Shown piece by piece: positions 1-7,225 of a stretch of DNA of 64,000 nt. The DNA is from Flavobacteriales bacterium (GTDB lineage: Bacteria; Bacteroidota; Bacteroidia; UBA10329): NCBI GenBank assembly GCA_021741155.1, contig JAIOYP010000013.1:24802-88801 (forward strand), read 5' to 3'. The notes beneath the pieces were generated by a model. That model was given only the letters and a program-made list of their open reading frames with translations, did not search any database and was not told where the DNA came from. The position numbers and the translations under genes were made by a program. Within the stretch, counting starts at the first letter, position 1. Every line of letters begins with the position of its first letter.

Positions 1-2
1 GC

Positions 3-995
3 CTTGCTGCCTTCGGAACCGACAGGCCCGCAATTCAGGAAGCCGCAGCCACATCCGACTTTCCAAAAACTGGCATTTTCACCGTGGCTGATCTAACCCC
101 GGAAAAACTCTTAGGCCACCCCGGAATAGATAAAAAGCTGACCGTTACCGGAATTGACAAAAACGGAATATGCACCACCACCAGCAAAAAAACCCGGACC
201 ATTCACGAAAGTAGGCTAGTGCAATGGCTTAATGAGCCGATACCGGAAGCCGCAGCCACATCCGGCCACACTCCAGCTGCAGTAGAGCCAAAAACGACTA
301 CAAATAAAGCCCCCCGACCTTACCCTGGCAACAAAGGAACCGATGGCACCTATCACCGCATCATTAACCATTTTCCACCGCATCACACCTACATCGAACT
401 ATTTGCCGGCAGCGCTCAAATTCTACAGAAAAAGAAACCGGCAGAATTCAACTATGCCATAGAGAGATCCCCCGAAGTCATAAGTACCTACGCTGGCCAA
501 TGGCCAGCCGATACCACCATCCTAAACCATTGCGCCATAGATTGGCTCAAAACCACGCTTAACCTATTAGGAAAAGGCAATCTAATTTACCTCGACCCGC
601 CTTATCCGATGGATAGCCGAAAAGGCCAGCGCGATCTTTACACGCACGAGCTCAGCGATGATGATCACCGCGAATTGCTGCGCCAACTTCGCAAAGCAAA
701 GTCCGGTGTGATGATAGCCATATCGAGCTACGCCAATCCCATTTACGATGAAATGCTAAAGGATTGGAACCGCTACGATTTTGAAGTGCAAACCCGTGGC
801 GGCTCAGCCATCGAAAGCCTCTACATGAATTACCCGGAACCTACAGAGCTCCACCAATACGACCTACTAGGAACCGACCGCACCGAGCGCCAGCGCATCA
901 AACGCAAAGTAAACCGCTGGGCCGATGGCCTTAAGCGCCTTCCACCACTCGAACGAAACGCCATTTTAGAAACCCTTAAAACTGAATTGCTATGA
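3..995 (+). CDS. D12-class DNA adenine methyltransferase with extra N-terminal domain (5' end outside window)
   Basis: The frame is open from base 3, so the true start lies upstream; a GTG at 84 is the first start codon inside the window. Counting from that GTG, the methyltransferase core begins at PGNKG (81-85). It continues with the AdoMet-binding loop ELFAGS (105-110) and the catalytic DPPY motif (171-174), the order seen in Dam-like N6-adenine methyltransferases. The ~75 residues before the core are not part of a normal Dam protein and include a 19-bp direct repeat (bases 39-57 and 246-264, each encoding EAAATS). No cognate restriction gene is visible, so it is probably a solitary viral methyltransferase that protects or marks element DNA. 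Specificity (GATC or other) cannot be read here. Confidence 0.85.
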   Translation, partial: LAAFGTDRPAIQEAAATSDFPKTGIFTVADLTPEKLLGHPGIDKKLTVTGIDKNGICTTTSKKTRTIHESRLVQWLNEPIPEAAATSGHTPAAVEPKTTTNKAPRPYPGNKGTDGTYHRIINHFPPHHTYIELFAGSAQILQKKKPAEFNYAIERSPEVISTYAGQWPADTTILNHCAIDWLKTTLNLLGKGNLIYLDPPYPMDSRKGQRDLYTHELSDDDHRELLRQLRKAKSGVMIAISSYANPIYDEMLKDWNRYDFEVQTRGGSAIESLYMNYPEPTELHQYDLLGTDRTERQRIKRKVNRWADGLKRLPPLERNAILETLKTELL

Positions 996-1135
996 ATCTT
1001 TCACGACTTAGAACCATCAGAACCTACACTAAAAAGAACGGGGCAAAAGTCACCACTACCATTTTTTGGGATAGAATTCTAATAGCCATCGTAATCATCG
1101 ATCTTCTTATGACCTTCTATCCGTTATTCCGCTAA
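992..1135 (+). CDS. 47-residue single-pass membrane protein
   Basis: The ATG at 992 overlaps the methyltransferase stop (ATGA), which indicates translational coupling. The product is MNLSRLRTIRTYTKKNG..., with a basic N-terminus and one hydrophobic helix (about residues 29-44, ILIAIVIIDLLMTFYPLF) ending in Arg. I do not recognise a family. A short, basic, tail-anchored protein fits the many other tiny membrane proteins of this element. Confidence 0.55.
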   Translation: MNLSRLRTIRTYTKKNGAKVTTTIFWDRILIAIVIIDLLMTFYPLFR

Positions 1136-1164
1136 AACCTAATTCCTAAAACCTAGCACCTAAA

Positions 1165-1599
1165 ATGAAACCACCCAAAAAAACCCGCTTCTTACCACCC
1201 TACAAAAAGTCAGGACGCACAACCTTTCCCGAAAGCAATGGCCGCAAAGGCGTTTACCTTATTAAGCTCGATGGCAAACTCAGTTACGTTGGCTTTTCCG
1301 GTTCCGACCTATACAAAGCCCTTTACCGCCATTTTCAAGAGTGGAACGACAGAAGAGCGCCCCGCGTAGTTTACCCGCCCGATCTGCGCGACCGCTGCAC
1401 CGTTCGCGTGGTCTATTGCAACACAGCCGCCCAGGCCGCAAAGCTCGAAAAGGCGCTTATCCTTTTCCACCAGCCAAAAGACAACCCCGATAAGCTGGAA
1501 CGCTACCAGCTCAGCTTAGCCGATGCACCCGCTTTTGGCCAAATGCTTGATGATTACGAGGAAGCCGAATTCATTCCACCTACAGAAGTTCCATTTTAA
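1165..1599 (+). CDS. GIY-YIG family nuclease-like protein
   Basis: This 144-residue protein has the two short strands that define the GIY-YIG fold, GVY (29-31) and SYVG (40-43). They are followed by an Arg-containing helix and by a late Glu/Asn pair (E95, N107 in the stretch LEKALILFHQPKDNP) that matches the metal-binding and distal positions of the family. It is a single domain with no recognisable DNA-binding extension. It could be a homing or repair-type nuclease, or an anti-host nuclease of the virus. It lies 30 bp after the small membrane gene and on the same strand as the methyltransferase. Confidence 0.7.
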   Translation: MKPPKKTRFLPPYKKSGRTTFPESNGRKGVYLIKLDGKLSYVGFSGSDLYKALYRHFQEWNDRRAPRVVYPPDLRDRCTVRVVYCNTAAQAAKLEKALILFHQPKDNPDKLERYQLSLADAPAFGQMLDDYEEAEFIPPTEVPF

Positions 1600-1629
1600 A
1601 CTGAATTATTAACCAAATCCAAAACCATA

Positions 1630-1893
1630 ATGAGCACAGAAGCCGAAAAAACCCGAATAAAATACATTGACTCGTTGTATTCCAAAAAAGAACAAAAGGA
1701 GATAAAGGAGTCCATCGAACGGAAAAGGATGCAGATAGAAACATCCATTCAAGACTTTCTTTTGCTTGATGAAGAAATCAGAATCATCAAGAAACATTTT
1801 AACCTGACAACCCAAGAGTATAACGAGATAATCCAAAAGCACAGACTACCATCAAAAGAGGAATTGATTCTCTTAGATATTCTAAACCCCTAA
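1630..1893 (+). CDS. Small charged helical protein, function unknown
   Basis: The 87-residue product is rich in Lys, Glu and Ile and is predicted to be almost entirely helical (KKEQKEIKESIERKRMQIE...). It has no Cys and no membrane segment. It follows the GIY-YIG gene by 30 bp in the same direction and probably shares its transcript. No family is recognised. Confidence 0.55.
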   Translation: MSTEAEKTRIKYIDSLYSKKEQKEIKESIERKRMQIETSIQDFLLLDEEIRIIKKHFNLTTQEYNEIIQKHRLPSKEELILLDILNP

Positions 1894-1903
1894 TTTTGAA
1901 ACC

Positions 1904-2083
1904 ATGAAGCCCAGCAAGACACCAAGCCCCGCCACCATCGACAAGATGGCCGACAAGATGGCGCAACACGCAGAACGCATATCCAAAACAGCCGCCACTA
2001 CCCAAGAGAGAGCGGAGGCAAAGGAATTTGCCAAAGGCTCTTTGAATGAGCTCGTAAATTTAAAGAGCCCGATAGGCCACTAA
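1904..2083 (+). CDS. 59-residue Ala/Lys-rich helical protein
   Basis: The ATG at 1904 opens a 60-codon frame ending TAA at 2083, 10 bp after the previous gene. The product (MKPSKTPSPATIDKMADK...) is hydrophilic and helical. A strong terminator follows 27 bp later, so this is the last gene of the left transcript. No family is recognised. Start and frame are supported by tight spacing and by terminator placement. Confidence 0.5.
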   Translation: MKPSKTPSPATIDKMADKMAQHAERISKTAATTQERAEAKEFAKGSLNELVNLKSPIGH

Positions 2084-2109
2084 TCCGGCACACTCTTCGG
2101 TCCATTTCG

Positions 2110-2142
2110 GAAAAGCCCAGCCACCAGCTGGGCTTTTCTTTT
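2110..2142 (+). terminator. Rho-independent terminator of the left operon
   Basis: A perfect 12-bp stem (GAAAAGCCCAGC at 2110-2121, GCTGGGCTTTTC at 2127-2138) has a 5-nt loop and is followed by TTTTA. It closes the methyltransferase/GIY-YIG transcript. Confidence 0.85.
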
Positions 2143-2146
2143 ATCC

Positions 2147-2268
2147 GAACGCGCCAGCGTTCACCATATCCGCGCCCTTTTGGGCGCTTATCATTTACGA
2201 GCGCAGCGAGTTCCTTCTACGCCCCGCAAAGCGGGGCTCATCGTTCACGCCACGCCCTAGCGTGGCGT
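2147..2268. repeat. Cluster of four short GC-rich hairpins
   Basis: Four back-to-back palindromes are visible: GAACGC/GCGTTC (2147-2162), GCGCCC/GGGCGC (2172-2187), GCCCCGC/GCGGGGC (2221-2237) and ACGCCACGC/GCGTGGCGT (2247-2268). Their spacers alternate between TTCAC/ATCA-like and TTCCTTCT-like sequences. The stems differ in sequence but share size and spacing. A replication origin, a packaging site or a structured non-coding RNA are all possible. Confidence 0.55.
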
Positions 2269-2282
2269 TCCTTCTCTTTTCT

Positions 2283-2322
2283 GTTTCGAGGATTGAGGCT
2301 TTTGGCCGATAATCCTCGAAAC
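2283..2322. repeat. Perfect 12-bp inverted repeat
   Basis: GTTTCGAGGATT (2283-2294) and its exact reverse complement AATCCTCGAAAC (2311-2322) flank a 16-nt spacer. There is no T-tract, so this is not a terminator. It sits between the hairpin cluster and the AT-rich CAACA region, as expected for an initiator or recombinase target in a control region. Confidence 0.6.
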
Positions 2323-2720
2323 ATGGCAAAGCCGCCATTCGCTGAGGCGTGGGAGAGAGAGCAGAGGAATCCGCTCAGCAAAAACCTCTATTTATTGTTG
2401 TTTTTTGTTGTTTTTACTGGAAAATTAAAAGAAAGTCAATAGTAGTAAGGGTTTCAGAAGCAACAGAAAACAACAAAACCGCACAACAAAAATGAAAGCC
2501 TCTTTTTTTTGTTGCGCAACAAAAATGGCCATCTTCATTTTCGTTGCCTTTTTTGTTGCTTCTGTAAGCCCCTATTTATGCGGGTTACAACAAAAACAAC
2601 GGAGGCAACAATAATTTCAGCTACTTTTTTTTGGGAGATTTTCGGCCATTTCGGCCATTTCAGCGCTTTTTCGAGCCGTAACCTTCGCTTATTCTGTTTC
2701 GTTCAACTTTTCGCCTAACA
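2323..2720. other. AT-rich non-coding region with repeated TTGTTG/CAACAA words
   Basis: No convincing gene is seen here. The DNA is dense in GTTGTTTTTT and CAACAAAA words on both strands. It includes a perfect 20-bp palindrome TTTTTGTTGCGCAACAAAAA (2506-2525) and an inverted pair AGAAGCAAC/GTTGCTTCT (near 2456 and 2553). Repeated short words plus an AT-rich stretch next to strong hairpins resemble an origin or multi-site operator. It might instead be a low-complexity tract. Confidence 0.4.
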
Positions 2721-2779
2721 TCATAAAGGGTAAATAAGCCGCGCAGCTGGCGCAGTTAGCCTTATCTACGGTCATAGTG

Positions 2780-2864
2780 CTTTTGGATGTGAATCCAAAA
2801 GATTTTGGTGTTTTCATAAGCTGAATCCAAATAATTTTACCTTTGGAGAGCTTATTAATCCAAA
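2780..2864. promoter_or_regulatory. Three AATCCAAA direct repeats, first inside an inverted repeat
   Basis: AATCCAAA occurs at 2792-2799, 2824-2831 and 2857-2864, spaced 32 and 33 bp apart, or about three helical turns. The first copy forms an inverted repeat CTTTTGGAT/ATCCAAAAG (2780-2801). The candidate -7 box at 2838 lies between copies two and three. The layout fits a set of operators for a repressor or activator on one DNA face that controls the operon starting at 2877. Confidence 0.5.
2838..2845 (+). promoter_or_regulatory. Candidate -7 promoter element TACCTTTG
   Basis: TACCTTTG matches the Bacteroidota -7 consensus TAnnTTTG exactly, 31 bp before the ATG at 2877. No clear -33 TTTG is seen at the usual distance, so an activator may be needed. 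The flanking AATCCAAA repeats support regulation. Confidence 0.5.
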
Positions 2865-2876
2865 ATCTTTTACATC

Positions 2877-3347
2877 ATGTATAAAAAAGCATTCATCCCA
2901 TTTCCCGAAGTGCTTCCGGCAAAGCTCAGCTTGGCCGATGCGCGTTTCGCCATCGAAAAAGTAGCTAACGAGCTACTGGCAAAAAAAACCAGCTTCACAT
3001 CCGTAACGGTTGCCGCTGGACCAGCTGGCGAAAAGCCCGCCTTTGTGATCACCTTCGACTTTCAGCGCGACCCTATTGATGGTCCGATCATTACGAAGGT
3101 CAAAATCCGTTATGCCAAGGATGGCGAAGTGCTCACAACCGATAAGCTGCCAAAGCTGAAAATCGTTGAGTTCCCGGAAGTGGTTGCTGAAGCGAAGCCA
3201 AAAGCAGCTGCGCCAAAAGCAGCCAAGGCAACGGCGGCACCGAAGTCGGAAACGGCTACAGCTGCAGACCTCGCGGGGCCGTTAGAATCGGATGGACCGG
3301 CACCGGATGCAACCCAAGGAACCGAAGGCAGCGACTCAGGCGAATAG
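2877..3347 (+). CDS. Hypothetical protein with Ala/Lys-rich linker and acidic tail
   Basis: The 156-residue protein has a compact alpha/beta N-terminal part (about residues 1-105). It continues with a low-complexity linker of KAAAPKAAKATAAPK type and a strongly acidic, Ser-rich C-terminus ending SDSGE. A folded domain with a flexible acidic tail is typical of single-stranded DNA-binding and other replication accessory proteins, but no OB-fold signature is clear to me. It is the first gene after the control region, so an early or abundant role is likely. Function is unassigned. Confidence 0.6.
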   Translation: MYKKAFIPFPEVLPAKLSLADARFAIEKVANELLAKKTSFTSVTVAAGPAGEKPAFVITFDFQRDPIDGPIITKVKIRYAKDGEVLTTDKLPKLKIVEFPEVVAEAKPKAAAPKAAKATAAPKSETATAADLAGPLESDGPAPDATQGTEGSDSGE

Positions 3348-3349
3348 GC

Positions 3350-3655
3350 TTGAATCCCATCGACTGGACCTACGCGCCTAAGCTGAATAACGCGCTTATT
3401 CGGTTTGTACAGGATGAACACAGGAAGCGGATGTTACCGCTTCCTATGTTCAAACTGCGTAGGCGCTATTTGAAAGCCAAAGGCGTAAACTGGGATGAGC
3501 TTTCTGCCATTGAAAAGGAACATCTTCGATTACGGTTCAGCTATGCGATAAACAACCTCGAAGGCTCATTCATTACCAGCAACCGCGTTCCCAATGGCAC
3601 AGGAATTCCCATTAGAATAATAGACTACCTCAAAGACCCCAATGCAACTAACTGA
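3350..3655 (+). CDS. Hypothetical 101-residue basic protein
   Basis: The best start is TTG at 3350, two bases after the upstream stop; the first in-frame ATG would remove a quarter of the protein. The product is basic and helical (KLRRRYLKAKGVNWDELSAIEKEHLRLR is its core region, about residues 35-62) with no Cys. It overlaps the next gene by 14 bp. No family is recognised. A nucleic-acid-binding role is possible from its charge, but this is inference. Confidence 0.5.
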   Translation: MNPIDWTYAPKLNNALIRFVQDEHRKRMLPLPMFKLRRRYLKAKGVNWDELSAIEKEHLRLRFSYAINNLEGSFITSNRVPNGTGIPIRIIDYLKDPNATN

Positions 3656-4157
3656 CATTATCAAACTATTCGGCACCGAGCTCGACCATATCGAGCCCGA
3701 AGGAAGTTCGGAGCTTACCACCTACAGCTTCATCAAGCCAACGGTTTCTACCATTTTAGGGCTATTCAATAAGATAGTCAAATTCACAACCGACCACCAA
3801 AGCCTTTTGCATTGGCTTTACCTTTCTGCCTATCAGCAGATCATTGAAGGAATGCACCGCTACCTGGTAACGGTTGCCCAGGAGCAAGGCGCCAGCGAGG
3901 CCGTTTTCATGTTCCGCTTTGGTCCGGTTGCACCGGGGCAGAAAGCAAAGCTTCAAATACTCACGGCCACATCTAAGCTGGAAGGCTCAGCCTATAAGGT
4001 AGAACCAATAGAAGATGGCCTTATCATGCCACACGAGACAGGCGATAAGCTTCTCGATTGGTACGAAAAGCGCCAAAGCCCCGCCAGCGACATCGCCAAG
4101 ATTTTCATTATAGCCAAACGAACCGAAAAAGATGGAAGCAGCACAGGAGGAGAATAA
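3642..4157 (+). CDS. Hypothetical 171-residue protein
   Basis: The ATG at 3642 lies inside the end of the previous gene and the stop lies inside the start of the next, so translation is coupled on both sides. The protein is soluble, with a mixed alpha/beta pattern and a Ser/Gly-rich end (KDGSSTGGE). I see no catalytic motif or membrane segment. It lies in the stretch between the control region and the ATPase and may be a replication or assembly factor. Unassigned. Confidence 0.55.
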   Translation: MQLTDIIKLFGTELDHIEPEGSSELTTYSFIKPTVSTILGLFNKIVKFTTDHQSLLHWLYLSAYQQIIEGMHRYLVTVAQEQGASEAVFMFRFGPVAPGQKAKLQILTATSKLEGSAYKVEPIEDGLIMPHETGDKLLDWYEKRQSPASDIAKIFIIAKRTEKDGSSTGGE

Positions 4158-5064
4158 GGTACTAGCGCACATTCAAGAGCTCATAAATAAGCCAAAGCAA
4201 TATGCCGACCGCGTTTTTGAGGAACCGAAAAAGCCTTCATTCCTTGATGATGATGATGAGCCGGATGATGAGGATGATGGCGTACTGGATGAGATTCACA
4301 CAGAGGCCAGCGAAGTAAGGAAGGGCGATGATTTTCGCATTGAGACAGAACAGGACCTCGAAATGTTTACCGGTAGCTTTTTGGCCATTACCACCTTTGT
4401 GATTGAAAAGGCCATCAGCTTAATGAGTGGCGAAGATTTCAGTTATGACCTGGATAAGACCGAAGAAAAGAACCTTCGCAAGCAAGCCGAAGTTCTACTT
4501 AAATCTAAAAAGGTAAAGGCCCGCCCGCAAACGTGGTTCATGCTTACGCTTTCGGCCATTTACGGCATTCCATTGGTTGAGGCTTTCATTACCATGAATA
4601 AGCGCATTTGGAAATGGTATAAAGGCCGAGGCGCTAAAAAAGAAGAAGCCGCCAAGCTGGCCGCAGCTGAGGCCGCTAAGCTAAACCAGCTGCGCCAAGA
4701 ACAGGCCGAGGCCGAGCAAAGCGAAACCATCGAATACATTAAAAAGCTAGAGCAGAAGCTTTCGGAGCTGGAAGCCCGCAAAGAGCAGCCAAAAGCAACT
4801 ACGCAGGATCCAAAGCCGGCAAAAGCAAAACTCGACATACCTGATCACTCGCAGACAAAAGCGCCTACACTCGAGCAGCTGGCCAGCAAGCATAGCGCGG
4901 GCCTTTGCCTGGCACCCGGTTGCGGCCATAAGCTGGGAGGCAACGAATTCTTTCACGCCAACGCCTGCCGCATTGCCTATAGTGGCGCCAGCCAGCGCAA
5001 AGCCGACCCGTTCCCGCTGGTCCGCGATTTCAAGAAGTATTTAGAGAAAAACCCTAAAGCATGA
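4132..5064 (+). CDS. Large coiled-coil protein with acidic N-terminus and C-terminal zinc-finger-like module
   Basis: The 310-residue protein has four regions. First is an acidic tract with a run of Asp (about 38-55). Next is a helical region with one hydrophobic stretch (TWFMLTLSAIYGIPLVEAF, about 137-157). A Lys/Ala/Glu-rich coiled coil follows (about 165-222). The C-terminal module has C-x4-C ... H-x3-C spacing (CLAPGCGHK...FFHANAC, about 257-280), which looks like a zinc ribbon or finger. This layout could suit a scaffold that bridges membrane and nucleoprotein. No known family is recognised. Confidence 0.6.
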   Translation: MEAAQEENKVLAHIQELINKPKQYADRVFEEPKKPSFLDDDDEPDDEDDGVLDEIHTEASEVRKGDDFRIETEQDLEMFTGSFLAITTFVIEKAISLMSGEDFSYDLDKTEEKNLRKQAEVLLKSKKVKARPQTWFMLTLSAIYGIPLVEAFITMNKRIWKWYKGRGAKKEEAAKLAAAEAAKLNQLRQEQAEAEQSETIEYIKKLEQKLSELEARKEQPKATTQDPKPAKAKLDIPDHSQTKAPTLEQLASKHSAGLCLAPGCGHKLGGNEFFHANACRIAYSGASQRKADPFPLVRDFKKYLEKNPKA

Positions 5065-5414
5065 ATTACAACACCATCAATAAGGTAAAAAAGATATTAC
5101 GAAGTGTCGTGCTCATCCTCCTTTGGATGCTCACCGTAATAGGTACGATTCACGTTTTTGGACCAATTCCGAAAAGCGAGACAGAAAGAGGGCTCATTAT
5201 TCATTCCATTGCCATTGTTGCCCTTGTCATTTTTCAATTCGGCTTTCACTCTTTGGTTGAATATAGAAAGGCGATAAACGATTATGATCAAGCTGAGTCA
5301 AGAGCAGATAAAGCATATAGAGAAGCTCACCAGCTCAGAGAGCAGATTCAAGAACTGAAAAAGGAACGCTCAGAGATTCTAAAGCAACTTCAAATTAAAG
5401 CCCCCAAAAAATGA
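5061..5414 (+). CDS. Two-helix membrane protein with C-terminal coiled coil
   Basis: The 117-residue protein overlaps the previous gene by ATGA. It has two membrane segments (about 16-34 and 44-66) joined by a short polar loop, then a charged coiled coil (AESRADKAYREAHQLREQ... to ...LKQLQIKAPKK). It resembles a holin-sized or membrane-scaffold protein, but its position just before the ATPase favours a virion-membrane or assembly role. Confidence 0.55.
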   Translation: MNYNTINKVKKILRSVVLILLWMLTVIGTIHVFGPIPKSETERGLIIHSIAIVALVIFQFGFHSLVEYRKAINDYDQAESRADKAYREAHQLREQIQELKKERSEILKQLQIKAPKK

Positions 5415-5527
5415 TAGAGCTTTTCGACCAATTTCCTAGAACATCCGCATTCCTTATTGGAGTAATAAACGGCATTGCCTTAGCCAAGTATTTCTTTCCA
5501 CTATTCATAACGCCCCGAAAAAAATGA
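5411..5527 (+). CDS. 38-residue single-pass membrane peptide
   Basis: The ATG at 5411 overlaps the upstream stop, and the TGA at 5525-5527 overlaps the ATPase start, so the frame is locked between two coupled genes. The product has one hydrophobic helix (about residues 13-32) and ends TPRKK. Tiny membrane proteins next to the packaging ATPase are known in PRD1-like viruses, where they form the packaging vertex; assigning that role here is inference. Confidence 0.55.
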   Translation: MIELFDQFPRTSAFLIGVINGIALAKYFFPLFITPRKK

Positions 5528-6255
5528 GCAACGACAGACAATCAGAATACGGCTTTGCGCTAGGAATGCAAGACACCGGCAAAAGCTACTTATTACGACA
5601 GCTGGCCGGAATCAACGAACGCAACCTCGTTATACCTCAATCGGAGAGTACAACCATTTGGGATGATTACAACCTCGTTCCCTGGGAAGAAATTTTCGAG
5701 GCATCGACCCAATTACCAGCCTTTCAGGCAAAAAAGGTTTTTAGTTCAGATGGTAAGGTAAAAGAGAAGCTGGCCTTCACCTATGCAATGGGTTTGTACT
5801 TCCATCACATGGAAGGCAACAACCGCATTTACATAGACCACGAAACCAGCTATTTGTTTGAGATAATCAGCAACTCTAAATATGGCCTTAAGAATGCTGG
5901 CCTTTTGTGCGATGATTACACCAATTATCTACCAACGCTTCAAAAGCTGCCTAGCTTCGTTCGTAAGCTCATTACCAATAGGCGCGATGATAGGCGCGAT
6001 GTATGGTTTGCCGTTCACAGCTTCCGACAGATGAACCGCGATTTTTTCGATTGGGCGCCCAGCTTCTACCTCAAACGAACTTCATCCGACCTCAGCAGCG
6101 CCAGCGGTAAGCTGCCGGATGCACTCGTTAGCCTACTGGAACCGATAAAGCAAAAGGTGGATGCCATAAGCGCAGCTGGCTGGGAAAAGAACCTCGACCA
6201 ATACCATACCGAATTCATACCGGGCAACCTCGTAGGCCGTGCCGTAGAATCTTAA
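5524..6255 (+). CDS. FtsK/HerA-like genome-packaging ATPase (putative)
   Basis: The 243-residue protein has an N-terminal Walker A GMQDTGKS (14-21). A Walker B-like GLLCDD follows at 126-131, and after it the segment TNRRDDRRDVWFAVHSFRQ (151-169), which resembles the Arg-rich sensor/finger region of HerA/FtsK and A32-type packaging ATPases. The length is that of tailless-virus packaging ATPases and far below terminases or FtsK. There is no membrane segment, unlike the Zot proteins of filamentous phages. It lies among small membrane genes and upstream of the capsid candidate. The expected role is pumping viral DNA into a preformed membrane-containing capsid. Confidence 0.7.
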   Translation: MSNDRQSEYGFALGMQDTGKSYLLRQLAGINERNLVIPQSESTTIWDDYNLVPWEEIFEASTQLPAFQAKKVFSSDGKVKEKLAFTYAMGLYFHHMEGNNRIYIDHETSYLFEIISNSKYGLKNAGLLCDDYTNYLPTLQKLPSFVRKLITNRRDDRRDVWFAVHSFRQMNRDFFDWAPSFYLKRTSSDLSSASGKLPDALVSLLEPIKQKVDAISAAGWEKNLDQYHTEFIPGNLVGRAVES

Positions 6256-6258
6256 GCC

Positions 6259-6420
6259 ATGAAAAAAACAACATTAACAGCTCTTACGGCTGGCCATTTG
6301 AACGAGGCTGAAAACCATAAAAATCAACCGTACAAAGGTCGTTTTCCGAAAACAGGAAGAAACGACCCTTGCCCGTGTGGTTCCGGTAAGAAGTACAAAC
6401 ATTGCCATCTACGGAAATGA
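6259..6420 (+). CDS. SEC-C motif micro-protein
   Basis: This 53-residue frame ends with a complete SEC-C zinc-binding motif, [19 protein letters not shown] (32-50), the same as the C-terminal tail of SecA and many small partner proteins. The ATG at 6259 is 3 bp after the ATPase stop, and its TGA overlaps the next ATG. SEC-C motifs bind zinc and mediate interactions with ribosomes or SecB. Here the motif is almost the whole protein, which suggests a small adaptor, possibly acting on host translation or secretion. Confidence 0.75.
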   Translation: MKKTTLTALTAGHLNEAENHKNQPYKGRFPKTGRNDPCPCGSGKKYKHCHLRK

Positions 6421-6635
6421 ACCGCATCAAACGCTTTATAAAAGCCGTTGATTGGAAAAGCACCGCAACCATTGTGGCCGTTTTCCTTTTCCTTACCTTA
6501 AGCTATGCGCTTTGCATCGGCTTTCAGTTCACCACCGAAAAAGTGGCGGCCATTGGCTTTTTTTGGGCGTGGTTCGTTGCCTGGCCCATTTTTGAAATTT
6601 GGATAGAAAGCAAAGCCCCCGACCGTGACCAATAA
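6417..6635 (+). CDS. Two-helix membrane protein
   Basis: The ATG at 6417 (ATGA overlap) is preferred over an upstream non-ATG start. The 72-residue product has a basic N-terminus and two hydrophobic helices (about 17-37 and 44-63). It is probably inserted in the inner or virion membrane. No family is recognised. It overlaps the next gene by 11 bp. Confidence 0.5.
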   Translation: MNRIKRFIKAVDWKSTATIVAVFLFLTLSYALCIGFQFTTEKVAAIGFFWAWFVAWPIFEIWIESKAPDRDQ

Positions 6636-6837
6636 CCAGCAGCACGACATTGCCAAAAAAACACTTTACGCATTTCAGCGCCTGGCCATGCTGGGGCTTA
6701 TTGTGCTTTTGCTCTATATGGGCCGCTGGGCCTTCGCCTTCATCTTCTGCCTTTTCTATTGGAACCGCCCGGAGTATGATGCCGTGCGTAAGGTGATAAA
6801 AGGTACTTATTCAAGTCAAAATCAAAAATCAGAATAG
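6625..6837 (+). CDS. Small membrane protein (GTG start)
   Basis: The GTG at 6625 within the end of the previous gene gives a 70-residue protein. It has one long or two short hydrophobic helices (about 18-42, AMLGLIVLLLYMGRWAFAFI) and a hydrophilic tail. It belongs to the run of small membrane genes between the ATPase and the capsid candidate. Unassigned. Confidence 0.45.
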   Translation: MTNNQQHDIAKKTLYAFQRLAMLGLIVLLLYMGRWAFAFIFCLFYWNRPEYDAVRKVIKGTYSSQNQKSE

Positions 6838-6839
6838 CC

Positions 6840-7166
6840 ATGAATTACGAAGAAAGAGTTTGGATTTACCGTTTTAGATATACTGCCCGATATACCAACA
6901 GTAGGTTTGCTACGGCTTTGGGATTAGGAAAAGAATCTGCCCTGATCACCCGCGAAGGCTGGGTAGCTATTAGAGAATGCGAGCCAGTAGATCAAAATGG
7001 ATGGAGATGCGGTGGCTCAGTCTTATTGAAGAACCGTGATAATTGGTTCCGTGCCAACGTTGCGCTTAATCAATGGAAATCCAATAGCCTGAACAGCTTA
7101 TATAGCTTTATCAAAATACATCAGTTTGAAACAATCAGCTTTGGACCAGAGGGCAATCAACATTGA
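6840..7166 (+). CDS. Hypothetical soluble protein
   Basis: The 108-residue protein starts at ATG 6840, 2 bp after the previous stop. It is rich in Arg, Trp and aromatic residues (RVWIYRFRYTARYTNSRF near the N-terminus) with an alpha/beta pattern and no membrane segment. It is the last gene before an independent promoter at 7190. No family is recognised. Confidence 0.5.
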   Translation: MNYEERVWIYRFRYTARYTNSRFATALGLGKESALITREGWVAIRECEPVDQNGWRCGGSVLLKNRDNWFRANVALNQWKSNSLNSLYSFIKIHQFETISFGPEGNQH

Positions 7167-7197
7167 TTGCCACCGATGGCAAGGGGTACTATATTTG
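7167..7197 (+). promoter_or_regulatory. Promoter of the lipoprotein gene
   Basis: A -33 like TTGC (7167-7170) is followed after 19 nt by TATATTTG (7190-7197), an exact match to the Bacteroidota -7 consensus TAnnTTTG. It is 28 bp upstream of the ATG at 7226, so the lipoprotein can be expressed independently of the virion genes. Confidence 0.65.
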
Positions 7198-7225
7198 CAA
7201 GCCTAAACCCTTTAAACCTTTGCTT

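Noticed and set aside
2492..2614. 40-codon frame with a hydrophobic stretch in the CAACA-rich region
   Set aside because: It is built almost wholly from the repeated TTTTGTTG/CAACAA words, ends in a Gln run and has no neighbour coupling, so it is more likely a by-product of the repeats.
5524..6255. Zot-type filamentous phage morphogenesis ATPase
   Set aside because: There is no membrane segment, and the element carries a lysozyme, which filamentous phages do not need. Zot similarity cannot be fully excluded without a profile search.
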